64,000 bases of DNA from Prorocentrum cordatum (taxonomy: Eukaryota > Sar > Dinophyceae > Prorocentrales > Prorocentraceae), in NCBI GenBank assembly GCA_963575745.1, contig CAUYUJ010000183.1, positions 2,501-66,500 of the forward strand, read 5' to 3'. Below are positions 34,475-43,984 of this stretch, piece by piece. How positions within the stretch are numbered: the stretch's first letter is position 1; every line of letters begins with the position of its first letter. Made by a program: the position numbers and the translations under genes. A model generated the notes under the pieces. It worked only from the letters and a program-made list of their open reading frames with translations, was not told the DNA's origin and did no database searches.

Positions 34475-35743
34475 TCACTTGAGCGTGTCGCCCGTGAACA
34501 TCCTGATGTCGCTGTCGAGGTCCGGGCTCACGGGAGCATCCGGGATGGAGCCGTCCTCCAGCTCCGTCATGAAGTCCGCGCCCACGGTGTCCTCGTTGTC
34601 GAACTCGCCCAGCATGGTTCCGCTGCGCGTGCCCTTCTGCTCGACGCAGAGGCATCCGGCGGTGATCTCGCAGAGCTCCTGGGTGATGGCGGCCTGGCGC
34701 TTCTTGTTGTAGAGGATGGTGAGCCTCTCCCCGAGGTCTTTTGCGTTGTCCGTGGCCGCCTTCATCGCGGTCATGCGGGACCCGAGCTCGGAGGCCTGGG
34801 CGTCAAACAACATGGAGAGCAGCTGCGAATTCAGGTACAGCGGCAGCATGGAATTCAGGATAACCTCCGGGGGCTGGTCGAAGATCACGTCAGACTCGAT
34901 CTCCTTGGCATCCACCTTCTTCACCTTCTCCTTCTTCACGGACAATTTGCCGTCCTCGGAGGTAAGGGCGAAGGTCTCGTCGTCAGGATCCTCGATACCA
35001 GTGGGGCTCAGCGGCAGCACGGTGCGGACCTGCGGTTCGTTCAACAGCAGGTTAATGAACTTGGCGTAGATAACCTCCACCTTGTCCACCTCTCCCGACA
35101 GGAAGAGGTTCCTGAGCTCGTCGCCAATTTCAGCGATCGCGGCGGACGTAATGGAGTCAGGCATTCTGATGAAAGTCCCGGTGTAGTTCAGCTTCACCTC
35201 CTTCAGCTTGGTGTTCAGACCAGACAAAGCCTTTTTGCCGACGATGATCATCTTCGGCACGATACCCTCCTTGTTCAGGTCCTCAATGCGAGCAGCCGCC
35301 TTTTTCATGATCCTTGCGTTGTAGCCGCCGCAGAGGCCGCGATCGGATGTGATGAGAACGATGCCGACGTTGCTGACCTTCTCGGGCACGCGCAGCATCG
35401 GCAGCTCCGACTCCAGGCCGCTGCCCTTCAGCCTCTTGACCAAGCCCTTGATCATGGAGGACAGCTCGTCGCTGAATGGCCTTGCCTTCTCAACGCCAGC
35501 CTGCGCGCGGCGCACCTTGGCGGCGGCGACGAGGCGCATGGCCTCTGTGAGCTTGCCCGTCTTCGCAACGGACGCGATGCGCTCCTTCATCGCCTTGTCG
35601 ACGGCATTGGTCTGCACAATCGGCTTGCGACCTGCCCTTGCGGCTGTGCTGCCCACAAAGCCCGTGATGTCGCGGAAGTGCCAAAGCGAGGCGAGCAGCA
35701 GGCAGCCTGCAAGGGCGATCGCGGCGGATCCTCTGCGAGCCAT
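34475..35743 (-). CDS. atpC: Plastid F1Fo ATP synthase gamma subunit, intronless retrogene
   Basis: The product is the central rotor shaft of the plastid F1 head, coupling proton flow through Fo to ATP synthesis at the thylakoid. The first ATG is at 35743; the frame is open further upstream only through a TTG, so 422 residues are read. Residues 7-21 are a hydrophobic signal-peptide core. Phe29-Val30 matches the Phe-led transit-peptide start of peridinin plastid proteins, so bipartite plastid targeting is inferred. The gamma family begins near residue 49 (KAMKERIASV, then LTEAMRLVAAAKVRRAQ), LITSDRGLCGGYN follows, and the family C-terminal helix reads KKRQAAITQELCEITAG. The central insertion is of plastid type but lacks the plant redox cysteine pair. 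About 50 acidic residues extend past the usual end and finish FTGDTLK. No intron is seen, and spliced-leader relics lie upstream, so it is a reinserted mRNA copy. The frame is intact. Confidence 0.96.
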   Translation of the reverse strand: MARRGSAAIALAGCLLLASLWHFRDITGFVGSTAARAGRKPIVQTNAVDKAMKERIASVAKTGKLTEAMRLVAAAKVRRAQAGVEKARPFSDELSSMIKGLVKRLKGSGLESELPMLRVPEKVSNVGIVLITSDRGLCGGYNARIMKKAAARIEDLNKEGIVPKMIIVGKKALSGLNTKLKEVKLNYTGTFIRMPDSITSAAIAEIGDELRNLFLSGEVDKVEVIYAKFINLLLNEPQVRTVLPLSPTGIEDPDDETFALTSEDGKLSVKKEKVKKVDAKEIESDVIFDQPPEVILNSMLPLYLNSQLLSMLFDAQASELGSRMTAMKAATDNAKDLGERLTILYNKKRQAAITQELCEITAGCLCVEQKGTRSGTMLGEFDNEDTVGADFMTELEDGSIPDAPVSPDLDSDIRMFTGDTLK

Positions 35744-35806
35744 GACGCAACGAAGTCGAGCGGATCGCGGGTCGACCCTGAAACCCCGTGGTCTGAGCAA
35801 AAGATG

Positions 35807-35821
35807 CTTGAGCCCAAATGG
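35807..35821 (-). other. Truncated second spliced-leader relic
   Basis: Directly after the full leader (sense direction) comes CCATTTGGGCTCAAG. This is the last 15 nt of the leader with one substitution. It starts exactly where a new leader would be joined if the AG within CCGTAG of an older relic were used as acceptor. This marks at least two rounds of trans-splicing and retroposition of the same gene lineage. A more decayed third piece (CATCTTTTGCTCAG) may follow at about 35793-35806. Confidence 0.85.
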
Positions 35822-35843
35822 CTTGAGCCAAAATGGCTACGGA
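35822..35843 (-). other. Genomic relic of the dinoflagellate spliced leader (full 22 nt)
   Basis: Read on the minus strand this is a perfect 22-nt dinoflagellate spliced leader with T in the variable first position. It lies about 80 bases 5' of the atpC start. A spliced leader is added to mRNA in trans, so finding it in DNA next to a gene means the gene was copied back from a trans-spliced mRNA. The AG inside CCGTAG can itself act as a new acceptor. Confidence 0.95.
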
Positions 35844-35844
35844 G

Positions 35845-36265
35845 GAAGGGAGGAGGAGGAGGAGGAGGAGGAGGAGGAGGAGGAGGAGGAGGAGGAGGAG
35901 GAGGAGGAGGAGGAGGAGGAGGAGGAGGAGGAGGAAGGGAGGAGGGAGGATGAGAATGATGATGATGATGTTGATGATGAGGAGGAGGAGGAGGAGGGGA
36001 GGAGGAGGAGGAGGAGGAGGAGGAGGAGGAGGGGGAGGATAGGAGGAGGAGGAGGAGGAGGAGGAGGCGGAGGAGGAGGAGGAGGAGGAGATGAGGAGGA
36101 GGAGGAGGAGAGGAGGAGCGGGAGGAGAGGAGGAGAGGAGGAGGGGAGGAGGAGGAGGAGGAGGAGGAGGAGGAGGAGGAGGAGGAGGAGGAGGAGGAGG
36201 AGGAGGAGGAGGAGGAGGAGGAGGAGGAGGAGGAGGAGGAGGAGGAGGAGGAGAGGGAGGAGGGG
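35845..36265 (+). repeat. (AGG)n array; (CCT)n tract upstream of atpC in sense
   Basis: About 400 bases of nearly pure AGG on the plus strand, with a small GAT patch near 35950-35980. On the sense strand of atpC it is a long pyrimidine tract ending a few bases before the CCGTAG of the leader relic. It is therefore positioned as a polypyrimidine tract for a trans-splice acceptor. The Glu, Arg, Gly, Pro, Ser and Leu reading frames it creates are not genes. Confidence 0.93.
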
Positions 36266-36429
36266 GGGAAAGAGAGAGCGATCGAGAGAGGGGGGTCAGG
36301 CACGCGGCGGGTTCACGGGCGACGGAGGCACCACGGCTCAAGAGCACAGCGGAGGCACCACGGCAAGGCTGCGCGCCACCACGCGCGTGCGAGGCACGCC
36401 TGGGCAGCCGGCACGAAACCTGTTGTTGT

Positions 36430-37772
36430 GAGGAGCGTGCCGGGATAGGTGGCGGGGACGCATGTGAGCGCGGCCGCTGGGACCTTCGGTGGAGCTCCCT
36501 ATGGGGCCACGAAGCGTGTGAGGGGTGTGCCGAATTGGGTGTGCGGGACGCATGCGGGCGGCAGCCCTGGGGCCTTCGGTGGAGCTCCCTATGGGGCCAC
36601 GAAACGTGTGAGGGGTGTGCCGAATTGGGTTGCGTGACGCATGCGGGCGGTGGCGCTGGGCCTTCGGTGGAGCTCCCTATGGGGCCACGAAAGCGTGTGC
36701 GGGGTGTGCCGAATTGGGTGTGGCTGACGCATGCGGGCGGCAGCACTGGGGCCTTCGGTGGAGCTCCCTATGGGGCCACGAAGCGTGTAAGGGGTGTGCC
36801 GAATTGTGTGTGCGTGACGCATGCGGGCGGCAGCACTGGGGCCTTCGGCGGAGCTCCCTATGGGGCCACGAAGCGTGTGAGGGGTGTGCCGAATTGGGTG
36901 TGCGTGACGCATGCGGGCGGCAGCCCTGGGGCCTTCGGCGGAGCTTCCTATGGGGCCACGAAACGTGTGAGGGGTGTGCCGAAATGGGTGTGCGTGACGC
37001 ATGCGGGCGGCAGCACTGGGGCCTTCGGCGGAGCTCCCTATGGGGCCACGAAACGTTAGTGAGTGGTGTGGACCTGAATTGGTGTGGCGTGACGGCATGC
37101 GGGCGGCAGCCACTGGGGCCTTCGGCGGAGCTCCCTATGGGGGCCACGGAAACGTTGCTGCGGTGTTGTGCCGGAATCTGGCGTTGTGTGCGTGACGCAT
37201 GCCGGGCGGTGCAGCACCTGGGGACCTACGAAGGGCATACCTAAATGGGGCCACGAAACGTGTGAGGGGTGTGCCGAATTGGGTGTGCGTGACGCATGCG
37301 GGCGGCAGCACTGGGGCTTTCGGTGGGGCTCCCTATGGGGCCACGAAACGTGTGAGGGGTGTGCCGAATTGGGTGTGCGTGACGCATGCGGGCGGCAGCA
37401 CTGGGGCCTTCGGCGGAGCTTCCTATGGGGCCACGAAACGTGTGCGGGGTGTGCCGAATTGGGTGTGCGTGACGCATGCGGGCGGCAGCACTGGGGCCTT
37501 CGGCGGAGCTCCCATGGGGCCACGAAACGTGTGAGGGGTGTGCCGAACTGTGTGTGGGTGACGCATGCGGGCGGCAGCACTGAGGCCTTCGGCGGAGCTC
37601 CTATGGGGCCACGAAACGTGTGAGGGGTGTGCCGAATTGGGTGATCGCGTGACGCATGCGTGGGCGCGGCGGCGCATGGGGCCTTCGGTGGAGCTCCCTA
37701 TGGGGCCACGAAACGTGTGAGGGGTGTGCCGAATTGGGTGTGCGTGACGCATGCGAGCGGCAGCAAGGAGGC
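36430..37772 (+). repeat. 90-bp satellite, about fourteen units
   Basis: Unit of 90 bases: GGGGTGTGCCGAATTGGGTG, GTGACGCATGCGGGCGGCAG, GGGGCCTTCGGCGGAGCTCC and CTATGGGGCCACGAAACGTG. Since 90 is a multiple of three, frames stay open as 30-residue repeats on both strands; these are not considered genes. Units at 37060-37250 carry several single-base insertions. Confidence 0.92.
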
Positions 37773-38104
37773 AGCGGGAGGAAGTAGAACGCGGGGCACC
37801 GTCTCTTCAAAACGAGGACCCAACACCACAGGATGGTTGGGAAAAAAATCGTCGGGATATCCGTTGTGAGCCTTCGGCCATGTCCGGCGGATTCTTTACA
37901 CGGCACGTTCTCGGAATGGTCGCATGCTCTCACATTCCCCAATCAGTGCTTGCACTGAAAGGGGTCCTAGCGAAAATTGAAAAATTTGGCGAAAATTTCC
38001 CGCCGATCTTGTTTCTGGGCCGATTCCGGTGGGCTCCCGCGTTCCCGGGTTCCCGGTCGATCTCTTTACCGATCCCACTTCGAAGCATCCACTGATGGGG
38101 TACC

Positions 38105-38285
38105 CAGAGATGCGACGTCCTGATTTGTTCAGGACGGCGTCCCTGCAAGTCCCGACCCCTTCCCTGGGACCGGCTTTTCGTCCTGAGTTGCTTTTTCACG
38201 GTCCCGAGGCCCGGCGAGGGCCGCCCGGGGCCCAAAAAAGTAAAAAACCTCCCGTCCTGATTTTTTCACGACGCGATCATGTCTG
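38105..38285 (+). mobile_element. CAGACATG-family foldback element
   Basis: 181 bases in the opposite orientation to the 47-48 kb copies; left end CAGAGATG, right end CATGTCTG. GTCCTGATTTGTTCAGGAC forms the end hairpin. Confidence 0.8.
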
Positions 38286-38289
38286 GGTG

Positions 38290-38476
38290 CGGCAGGTTCG
38301 TGTCGCGTCGACCCCAGCGTTGGTTTTGACACCGCAGGGATCGTTCAACCTTGAACGATCGGCCGCTGCCGCAACGTCCGATCGTTCAACGTCGATCGAT
38401 TCTGGGTCGCCGGCGGCGTTCAACCTTGAACGCCCGCGCTGGGGTCGCCGCTGGTCGACACGACGCAAACCTACCG
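38290..38476 (+). mobile_element. 188-bp foldback element, copy 2
   Basis: A nearly identical copy of 21486-21673 with only a handful of differences. It starts four bases after the CATGTCTG end of a CAGACATG-family element (38105-38285), so one inserted at or beside the end of the other. Confidence 0.8.
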
Positions 38477-38645
38477 TAATGTTTTCGTATCGTTCGTTCC
38501 CTCTGGCCTCCGCCAATCCGCCCCCCCCCCCCAGCCCCACGGCAAGCTGCGGGCTTACGGCGGGGTGCCCCCTCCTTGCTTCTATAGGGGCTGGGGTCGT
38601 CCTCCTTTCACACTCCCCCTCCGGCTAATACCTCTTCTCCTGCTC

Positions 38646-39045
38646 CGTCCTTTTCCTCCTCCTCCTCCTCCTCCTCATACCTCCTCCTCCTCCTCCGCCT
38701 CCTCCTTCTAATGCTATACACTCTTCCTACCTCCTCCGCCGCATAATGATACTGCTCTGTCCTCCGTACTCATCCTACTCCCGCATCCTCCTCCTCCACC
38801 TCCTCTCCGGCTCATCCTCCTCCTCCTCATTCTCCTTTCTTTTCATCTTCCTTTTCCTCCTCCTCCTCCTCCTCGTTCTCCTCTTCCTTCTCCTCCTCCT
38901 CCTCCTGCTCCTCCTTCACCTCCTCCTCCTCCTTCTCCTCCTCCTCCTGCTCGTCCTTCTCCATCCTGCTCCTCCTTAACCTCCTCCTCCTTCTCCTCCT
39001 CCTCCTCCTCCTGCTCGTCCTCCTCCATCCTCCTCCATCCTGTCC
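38646..39045 (+). repeat. (CCT)n-rich tract
   Basis: CTCCTCCT runs interspersed with TTCTCC and GCTCC; a unit CTGCTCGTCCTTCTCCATCC/CTGCTCGTCCTCCTCCATCC appears twice at 38948 and 39012. Confidence 0.85.
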
Positions 39046-39392
39046 CACAGGCCTTGTGAATCATCCGATCCTCTGCTGGTCATCTGTTTGGCACGATGGA
39101 TGGCGGAATGCGGTGTCCAACCCGACCATGGTCTTCCTCCCTCGTTCCCCTCCTTTCCACATTCAAGGTCACCTCCAATCTCTGTTCAATTTCGCTATTC
39201 TGCTCATCTATTCATCCCCTCCTCCCCCAAAACGACTGCATGGGAAACACTGTCGCCTTACCACCACGTTCCCTTGCCCCTGCGTCTGCCCTTTTTCCCA
39301 CTCCTCATGTTTTGTTTCGGTTCCCACCTGTACCCGGCTCCCGGAATATTCCGCCGTACATGTCCACACGGAGAGATACACATTCACAATTA

Positions 39393-39398
39393 TATGAC

Positions 39399-39430
<32 letters not shown>

Positions 39431-39431
39431 C
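39393..39431 (+). repeat. (AT)n microsatellite
   Basis: About 19 TA pairs with one ATG interruption. Confidence 0.85.
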
Positions 39432-39649
39432 GGAGGTGAGGGGGTGAGATCGAAGTGGAACGGAGAGCCCCCCTCTCGGGAAATCGGTTTCGGTTTCGTG
39501 TTCGTGCGCGCCGTGCGTGCGGCCGGCGAGGCGAAGCTGCGTGGGCGGGAGAGAAGAAAGTATTCTCTGGCTGAGGAGCGGCCGGACCAAATGATTCCTT
39601 TCCGGGGGCCGGTGGCCCGCGGTGTCCCGCCAGTGTCCCGTCGGTGTCC

Positions 39650-39674
39650 CGATGATGATAATGATGATGATGAA

Positions 39675-39726
<52 letters not shown>

Positions 39727-39923
39727 TCGATGATGTTGATGATGATGGTGATGGTGGTGATGATGATGGTGTCCAGATGATGCTGATGATGATGATGAAG
39801 ATGATGAAGATGTTCACGATGTTGATGATGATGATGACGGTGATGGTGATGGTGGTGATGATGATGGTGTCCCGATGCCGATGATATTGATGATGATGTT
39901 GCTGATGATGATGATGTTGTCCC

Positions 39924-39962
<39 letters not shown>

Positions 39963-40385
39963 CATGATGGTGTTCATGATGATGAGATGATGATGAGGTG
40001 ACGATGATGATGAAGATGATGATGATGGTGTTCCGATTATGCTGATGAGGTTGATGATGATGCTGTTGATGATGGTGATGATGATGATGGTGTTCCGATG
40101 ATGATGATGCTGCTGATGATGATGCAGACGATGATGGTGTCCCGATGCTGATGATGCTGATGGTGAGTATGATGATCAGGTGGTAATGCTGATTTTGCTG
40201 ATGATGACCCGATGATGGTGATGATGATGCTGATGTTGATGATGATGGTGTCCCGATGATGATGGTGATGGTGATGGTGACGATGATGATGGTGCCCCGA
40301 TGATAATGATGATGAAAAAACGATGTTGCTGATGATGATGATGATGAAGATGATGTTGATGATGTTGTTCATGATGATGATGATA

Positions 40386-40416
<31 letters not shown>

Positions 40417-40640
40417 CGATGAGATGATTATTATGGTGATGGTGGTGTTCCGACGATGATGGTGTCCCGATGATGATGATGTTGATGATGGTGACGATGA
40501 TGGTGTCCCGATGATGATGATGATGGTGATGATGATGTTGATGATGATGGTGATGAGGTGATGCTGATGGTGTCCCGATGATGATGATGTTGATGACGCT
40601 GATGACGATGATGATGATGATGATGATTTTGATGATGACG
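39650..40640 (+). repeat. (GAT)n array punctuated by GTGTCCCGATG
   Basis: About one kilobase of GAT with GTT, GGT and GCT variants. About fourteen times the run is broken by GGTGTCCCGATG or GGTGTTCCGATG, giving irregular units of 30-140 bases. Confidence 0.92.
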
Positions 40641-40885
40641 TTAATTGTGAGATCGGTTGAGATATCGATAGTGAGACCGAATGTGAGATCGATTGTGGGA
40701 TCGATAGTGAGATCGATAGTGAGATCGTCTGTGAGATCGATAATCAGATCGATTGTGAGATCGATCGAATGAACTAGATCGAGTGAGATCGATTGTGAGA
40801 TCGATCGAGTGAGATCGATCGAGCGAGACCGATAGTGAGATCGATAGTGAGATCGATCGTGAGACCGATCGAGTGAGACGTTGGT
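40641..40885 (+). repeat. GAGATCGATNGTGA minisatellite
   Basis: About 16 units of 12-16 bases built on GAGATCGAT; the first follows directly on the GAT array. Confidence 0.88.
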
Positions 40886-41325
40886 TCCTCCCCCCGAACC
40901 TCCTTATCACCCGAAGGGTGGCCGTATGGGTACATCTATATAATGATATGTATGCATGCGTGTATACCTGTAAGCACCATTTCTCAAGTTTAACGTACCC
41001 TTTGGTAATTTCTGCGCACCTGGCATGCCGCCTCCCCTGACGCTCTGGTCATCTGCCGCCCTGACTCTCTGACTCTCGCTCTCTCTCTCTCCCTCTTTGT
41101 CTCTCTCTTGGTCTGCCATCGTCCTCCCAATCCTGATCCTGCGGCTGCTCGTCCTCCAGCTCTCCCCCCCTAGGGAGCCGCCAGAGACCTGCGGGAACCT
41201 CCAGAAACTCTCCGAGGACCTCCAGTCACCCAGACACCCCAAACCTTGAGGAATCGCAGCAGGACGACTTCCTCCGAGGGAGACGTCCTCCGAGAACCTC
41301 CGAGGGCCCATCCGAGGAAGACGAC

Positions 41326-41480
41326 GACGACAGCGCAGACGCAGGCAAGGACGACGGCGAGGACGAGAACGGGGACGACGACGGTGACGACGACGACGAG
41401 GACGACGGCGGCGAGGGCAACGGCGGCGAGAGCGACGCCGGGATCCACGAGAACGGCGACGAGCACAGCGAGCCCGAGGG
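41326..41480 (+). repeat. Degenerate GACGAC/GACGGC repeat
   Basis: Imperfect GACGACGACG and AACGGCGAC runs. Confidence 0.65.
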
Positions 41481-41662
41481 CAGGTGCACGCCACGAGGAC
41501 CACGACGCGGAGGACCACGACGCAGCCGCGAGGCACCCCGCGGGCGCCGCCTCGCGCGGGGCCGGGGCACTCGTCCCTGATCTACGGCCTCGCGGCCAGG
41601 GACTCCTGATGGGGGCACTGTTACAGGCGCGGGGGGGGCGGGAAGCAGCTCACCGGGGTGGT

Positions 41663-41722
41663 GGGTGGTGGTGGTGGTGGTGGTGGTGGTGGTGGTGGTG
41701 GTGGTGGTGGTGGTGGTGGTGC

Positions 41723-41785
<63 letters not shown>

Positions 41786-41951
41786 TGGGTGCGTGGTGGT
41801 GGTGGTGGTGGTGGTGGTGGTGGTGGTGGTGGTGGTGGTGGTGGTGGTGTCGGTGGTGGTGGTGGTGGTGGTGGTGGTGGTGGTGGTGGTGGTGGTGGTG
41901 GTGGTGGTGGTGGTGGTGGTGGTGGTGGTGGTGGTGGTGGTGGTGGTGGTG
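41663..41951 (+). repeat. (GGT)n - (GCGT)n - (GGT)n compound microsatellite
   Basis: About 19 GGT, then about 17 GCGT tetramers (41720-41786), then about 50 GGT. The tetranucleotide block is inserted within a GGT array. Confidence 0.95.
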
Positions 41952-42394
41952 GCTCGGGTAAGCAGTGGGTGGGGCCGCGGGCACGGCCCCTTCAGCGACA
42001 CCTCCCACTCGGGAATGGCTGGGGGTTAGGTGGCTCACCACCTGTCGGGGGGGTCTAATGCCGCAGCGTCACGGCGCCACTCGATCCGAGAGGCCACCCG
42101 GGCGAGGGGGACGAAGGGATCCCTCCAGAAGGGCCCCAGGGGACCCCCGTGCCGGGCGGACACCAGCAACACAGGGGGAGGCCATCGACCCAGAGTCGGC
42201 GATACGTCGGCGACAGGTCGGGCAGGTCATGGAGCTCCCGCAGGCCCCTGAAGGCCACTTGGGGACGAGAGGCTGCCGTGGGGCACCTGCTGGCAGGCAA
42301 GGTTCGCGCTTGAGGTGCCTGCTGCATCGGCGATCCATGGGCGATTGCGAGTGCATGCAGCTCCCCCCCTGGGCCGACGGTCTGAAATTTTAGC

Positions 42395-42560
42395 TTCGCG
42401 TATCGCGGCGGCGGTCCCAGCGACACGCCACGCCCTGGGAGGTGATGGATCGGGTGTCGCCCCGCTCCGCGGGGCGGGAGGCTGGAAGAGGCTCGGGAAG
42501 TTGACGCTGGGGGTCTGGGACGTGGTCAGCGCCTCGCGCCGAAGCATGGTGGGCCAGCAC
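42395..42560 (+). repeat. GC-rich dispersed repeat, copy 1
   Basis: About 150 bases matching 47018-47160 in order: CGCGGCGGCGGTCCCAGCG, ACACGCCACGCCC, GGGTGTCGCCCCGC, GGAAGAGGCTCGGG, GACGCTG and CGCGCCGAAGC. Not recognised as coding. Confidence 0.5.
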
Positions 42561-42777
42561 TGGCGGAGCGACCATCCCTACCTTTCGCACTGCACGGCGA
42601 CCGTGCAGGCTCGGCGAGCCATGGGCGGCTGGGAGCCCACGCGCCGACCCCCCTCCCCCCGGAGAGCATGCGGCAACTTCGCGGCGTGACGACGCCACCT
42701 CGGCGGTGGTCTCTGACGCCGCGTGGGCCGCTCGCCCTGAGACGATCGGCGGCGTCTGCCTCGCAGGCTGGTGCCAT

Positions 42778-42946
42778 AGTGGCCGATGGGGGGCCACACG
42801 CGAACCCTACCCCTACCCCCCACGACTTCTGAGGGGGGAGGGCGGGGTTCACTTCGCTCGGGAGAGCTCCCGAGCGAAGTGACCCCCCCCCCCTCAGAAA
42901 CCGTGGGGGGTAGGGGGAGGCTTCGCGTGTGGCCCCCTAGCCGACT
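42778..42946 (+). mobile_element. Near-perfect palindrome with about 80-base arms
   Basis: The arms begin GGCCACACGCGAA and mirror through CTACCCCCCACG, TTCTGAGGGGGG and TCACTTCGCTCGGGAG, with a two-base centre at about 42873. The whole 169 bases fold into one hairpin. Best explained as a foldback element or recent inverted duplication; no transposase. Confidence 0.75.
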
Positions 42947-43032
42947 CTGGGCCACGGGGCGGCGCTGCACCTCGGAGCGCCCGGCGCGCGGCTCGTCGCC
43001 GCACCGACCCGGCACGCAGCTGCCGTAATTAC

Positions 43033-43225
43033 CCAGGCCTGCGCCGTCCTGCTGCTTGCAGCACGGCGCCCCTGGCAGTCCCGACCCGTTCCCCGGGACC
43101 GGTTGCTCGTCCGGAGTCGTCTTGTTGACGGCCTCGCGAGGCCCGGCGAGGGCCCCCCCGGGGGCCGACAGTGGGTCAGAGCCTTCCTTGCTGATGTTTG
43201 GTTTTACGACGCGACCACGGCTGGT
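43033..43225 (+). mobile_element. CAGACATG-family element, ends decayed
   Basis: The core CCTGGCAGTCCCGACCCGTT to GAGGCCCGGCGAGGGCCCCC matches the family, but neither CAGACATG end is intact. Confidence 0.65.
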
Positions 43226-43984
43226 CCCCCCCCCCCCCGGCGCTGCCCCCCGATCCTCGGCCGCGCCCCCCGAGGCCGCGCCCGCGGCGTCGGGCCTGCG
43301 GGCCGGGCGTCTCGGAAGCGCCTCGGGCGCGAACCCCCCCGGGGGCGAGGAGGCTCGTCGCCTCGGGAGCTCTCCGTGTGGCCTCCGCCGCCTCTCTCGG
43401 GGAGGGGGCCCCTGGCGCCGCGGGGCTTTCTCTCGGAGGCCCCCGCCGCTACGGCCGGACGCGGCCAGCTGGGCGCGCGGAGGGCGCCTCGGCAGTTCTG
43501 TGCTCGGGCGCTCCCCCCGTGGCGAGGAGGCTCGTCGCCTCGGAGGCTCCCCGCGAGCGTCGTCATGGGGGAGGGGGCCCTCGATGGGGCCTTCGGAGGC
43601 CCTCGCCGCCACCTCCGGAGGCGACTCGGGGAACCTGCCAGGCGAGCGTCTTGTATGCAGCGTCTCGACACTGGGCGGAACGGGGGGGGGGAAGGGGGGC
43701 GTCTGGCTCTGGACCTCTGCTGAACGCGACTGTTTGCAGCAGTGCGTCGCCATGGGGGAGACTCCACCTGCTCGAAACAGGCGGCAAAAACAGCCGAGAT
43801 CACTTCACGGGGGGTGGGGGAGGGGGGGTGCGAGGGCCCGCGCCGATCGGCAAACGAATGAATAAAAAAACGCTCACCAGGATGGATCCCGGGAGGTGGC
43901 TGGGCACTGACTTCCAGCGGGCACTGCCCACGCGTCCCAAACATCCGACGCATTGTCGTTCCATGCGTGGCTCTCCAGAGGCAG

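Noticed and set aside
35744-35800. Longer atpC start at 35800
   Set aside because: The upstream start would be TTG within the relic-leader region and would place 19 residues before the signal peptide; ATG 35743 gives a proper signal peptide.
36091-37244. Possible secreted or structural protein with 30-residue repeats (GGAPYGATKRVRGVPNWV)
   Set aside because: The 90-bp unit keeps frames open on both strands and no start, signal or unique region accompanies it. Kept only as a point to test.
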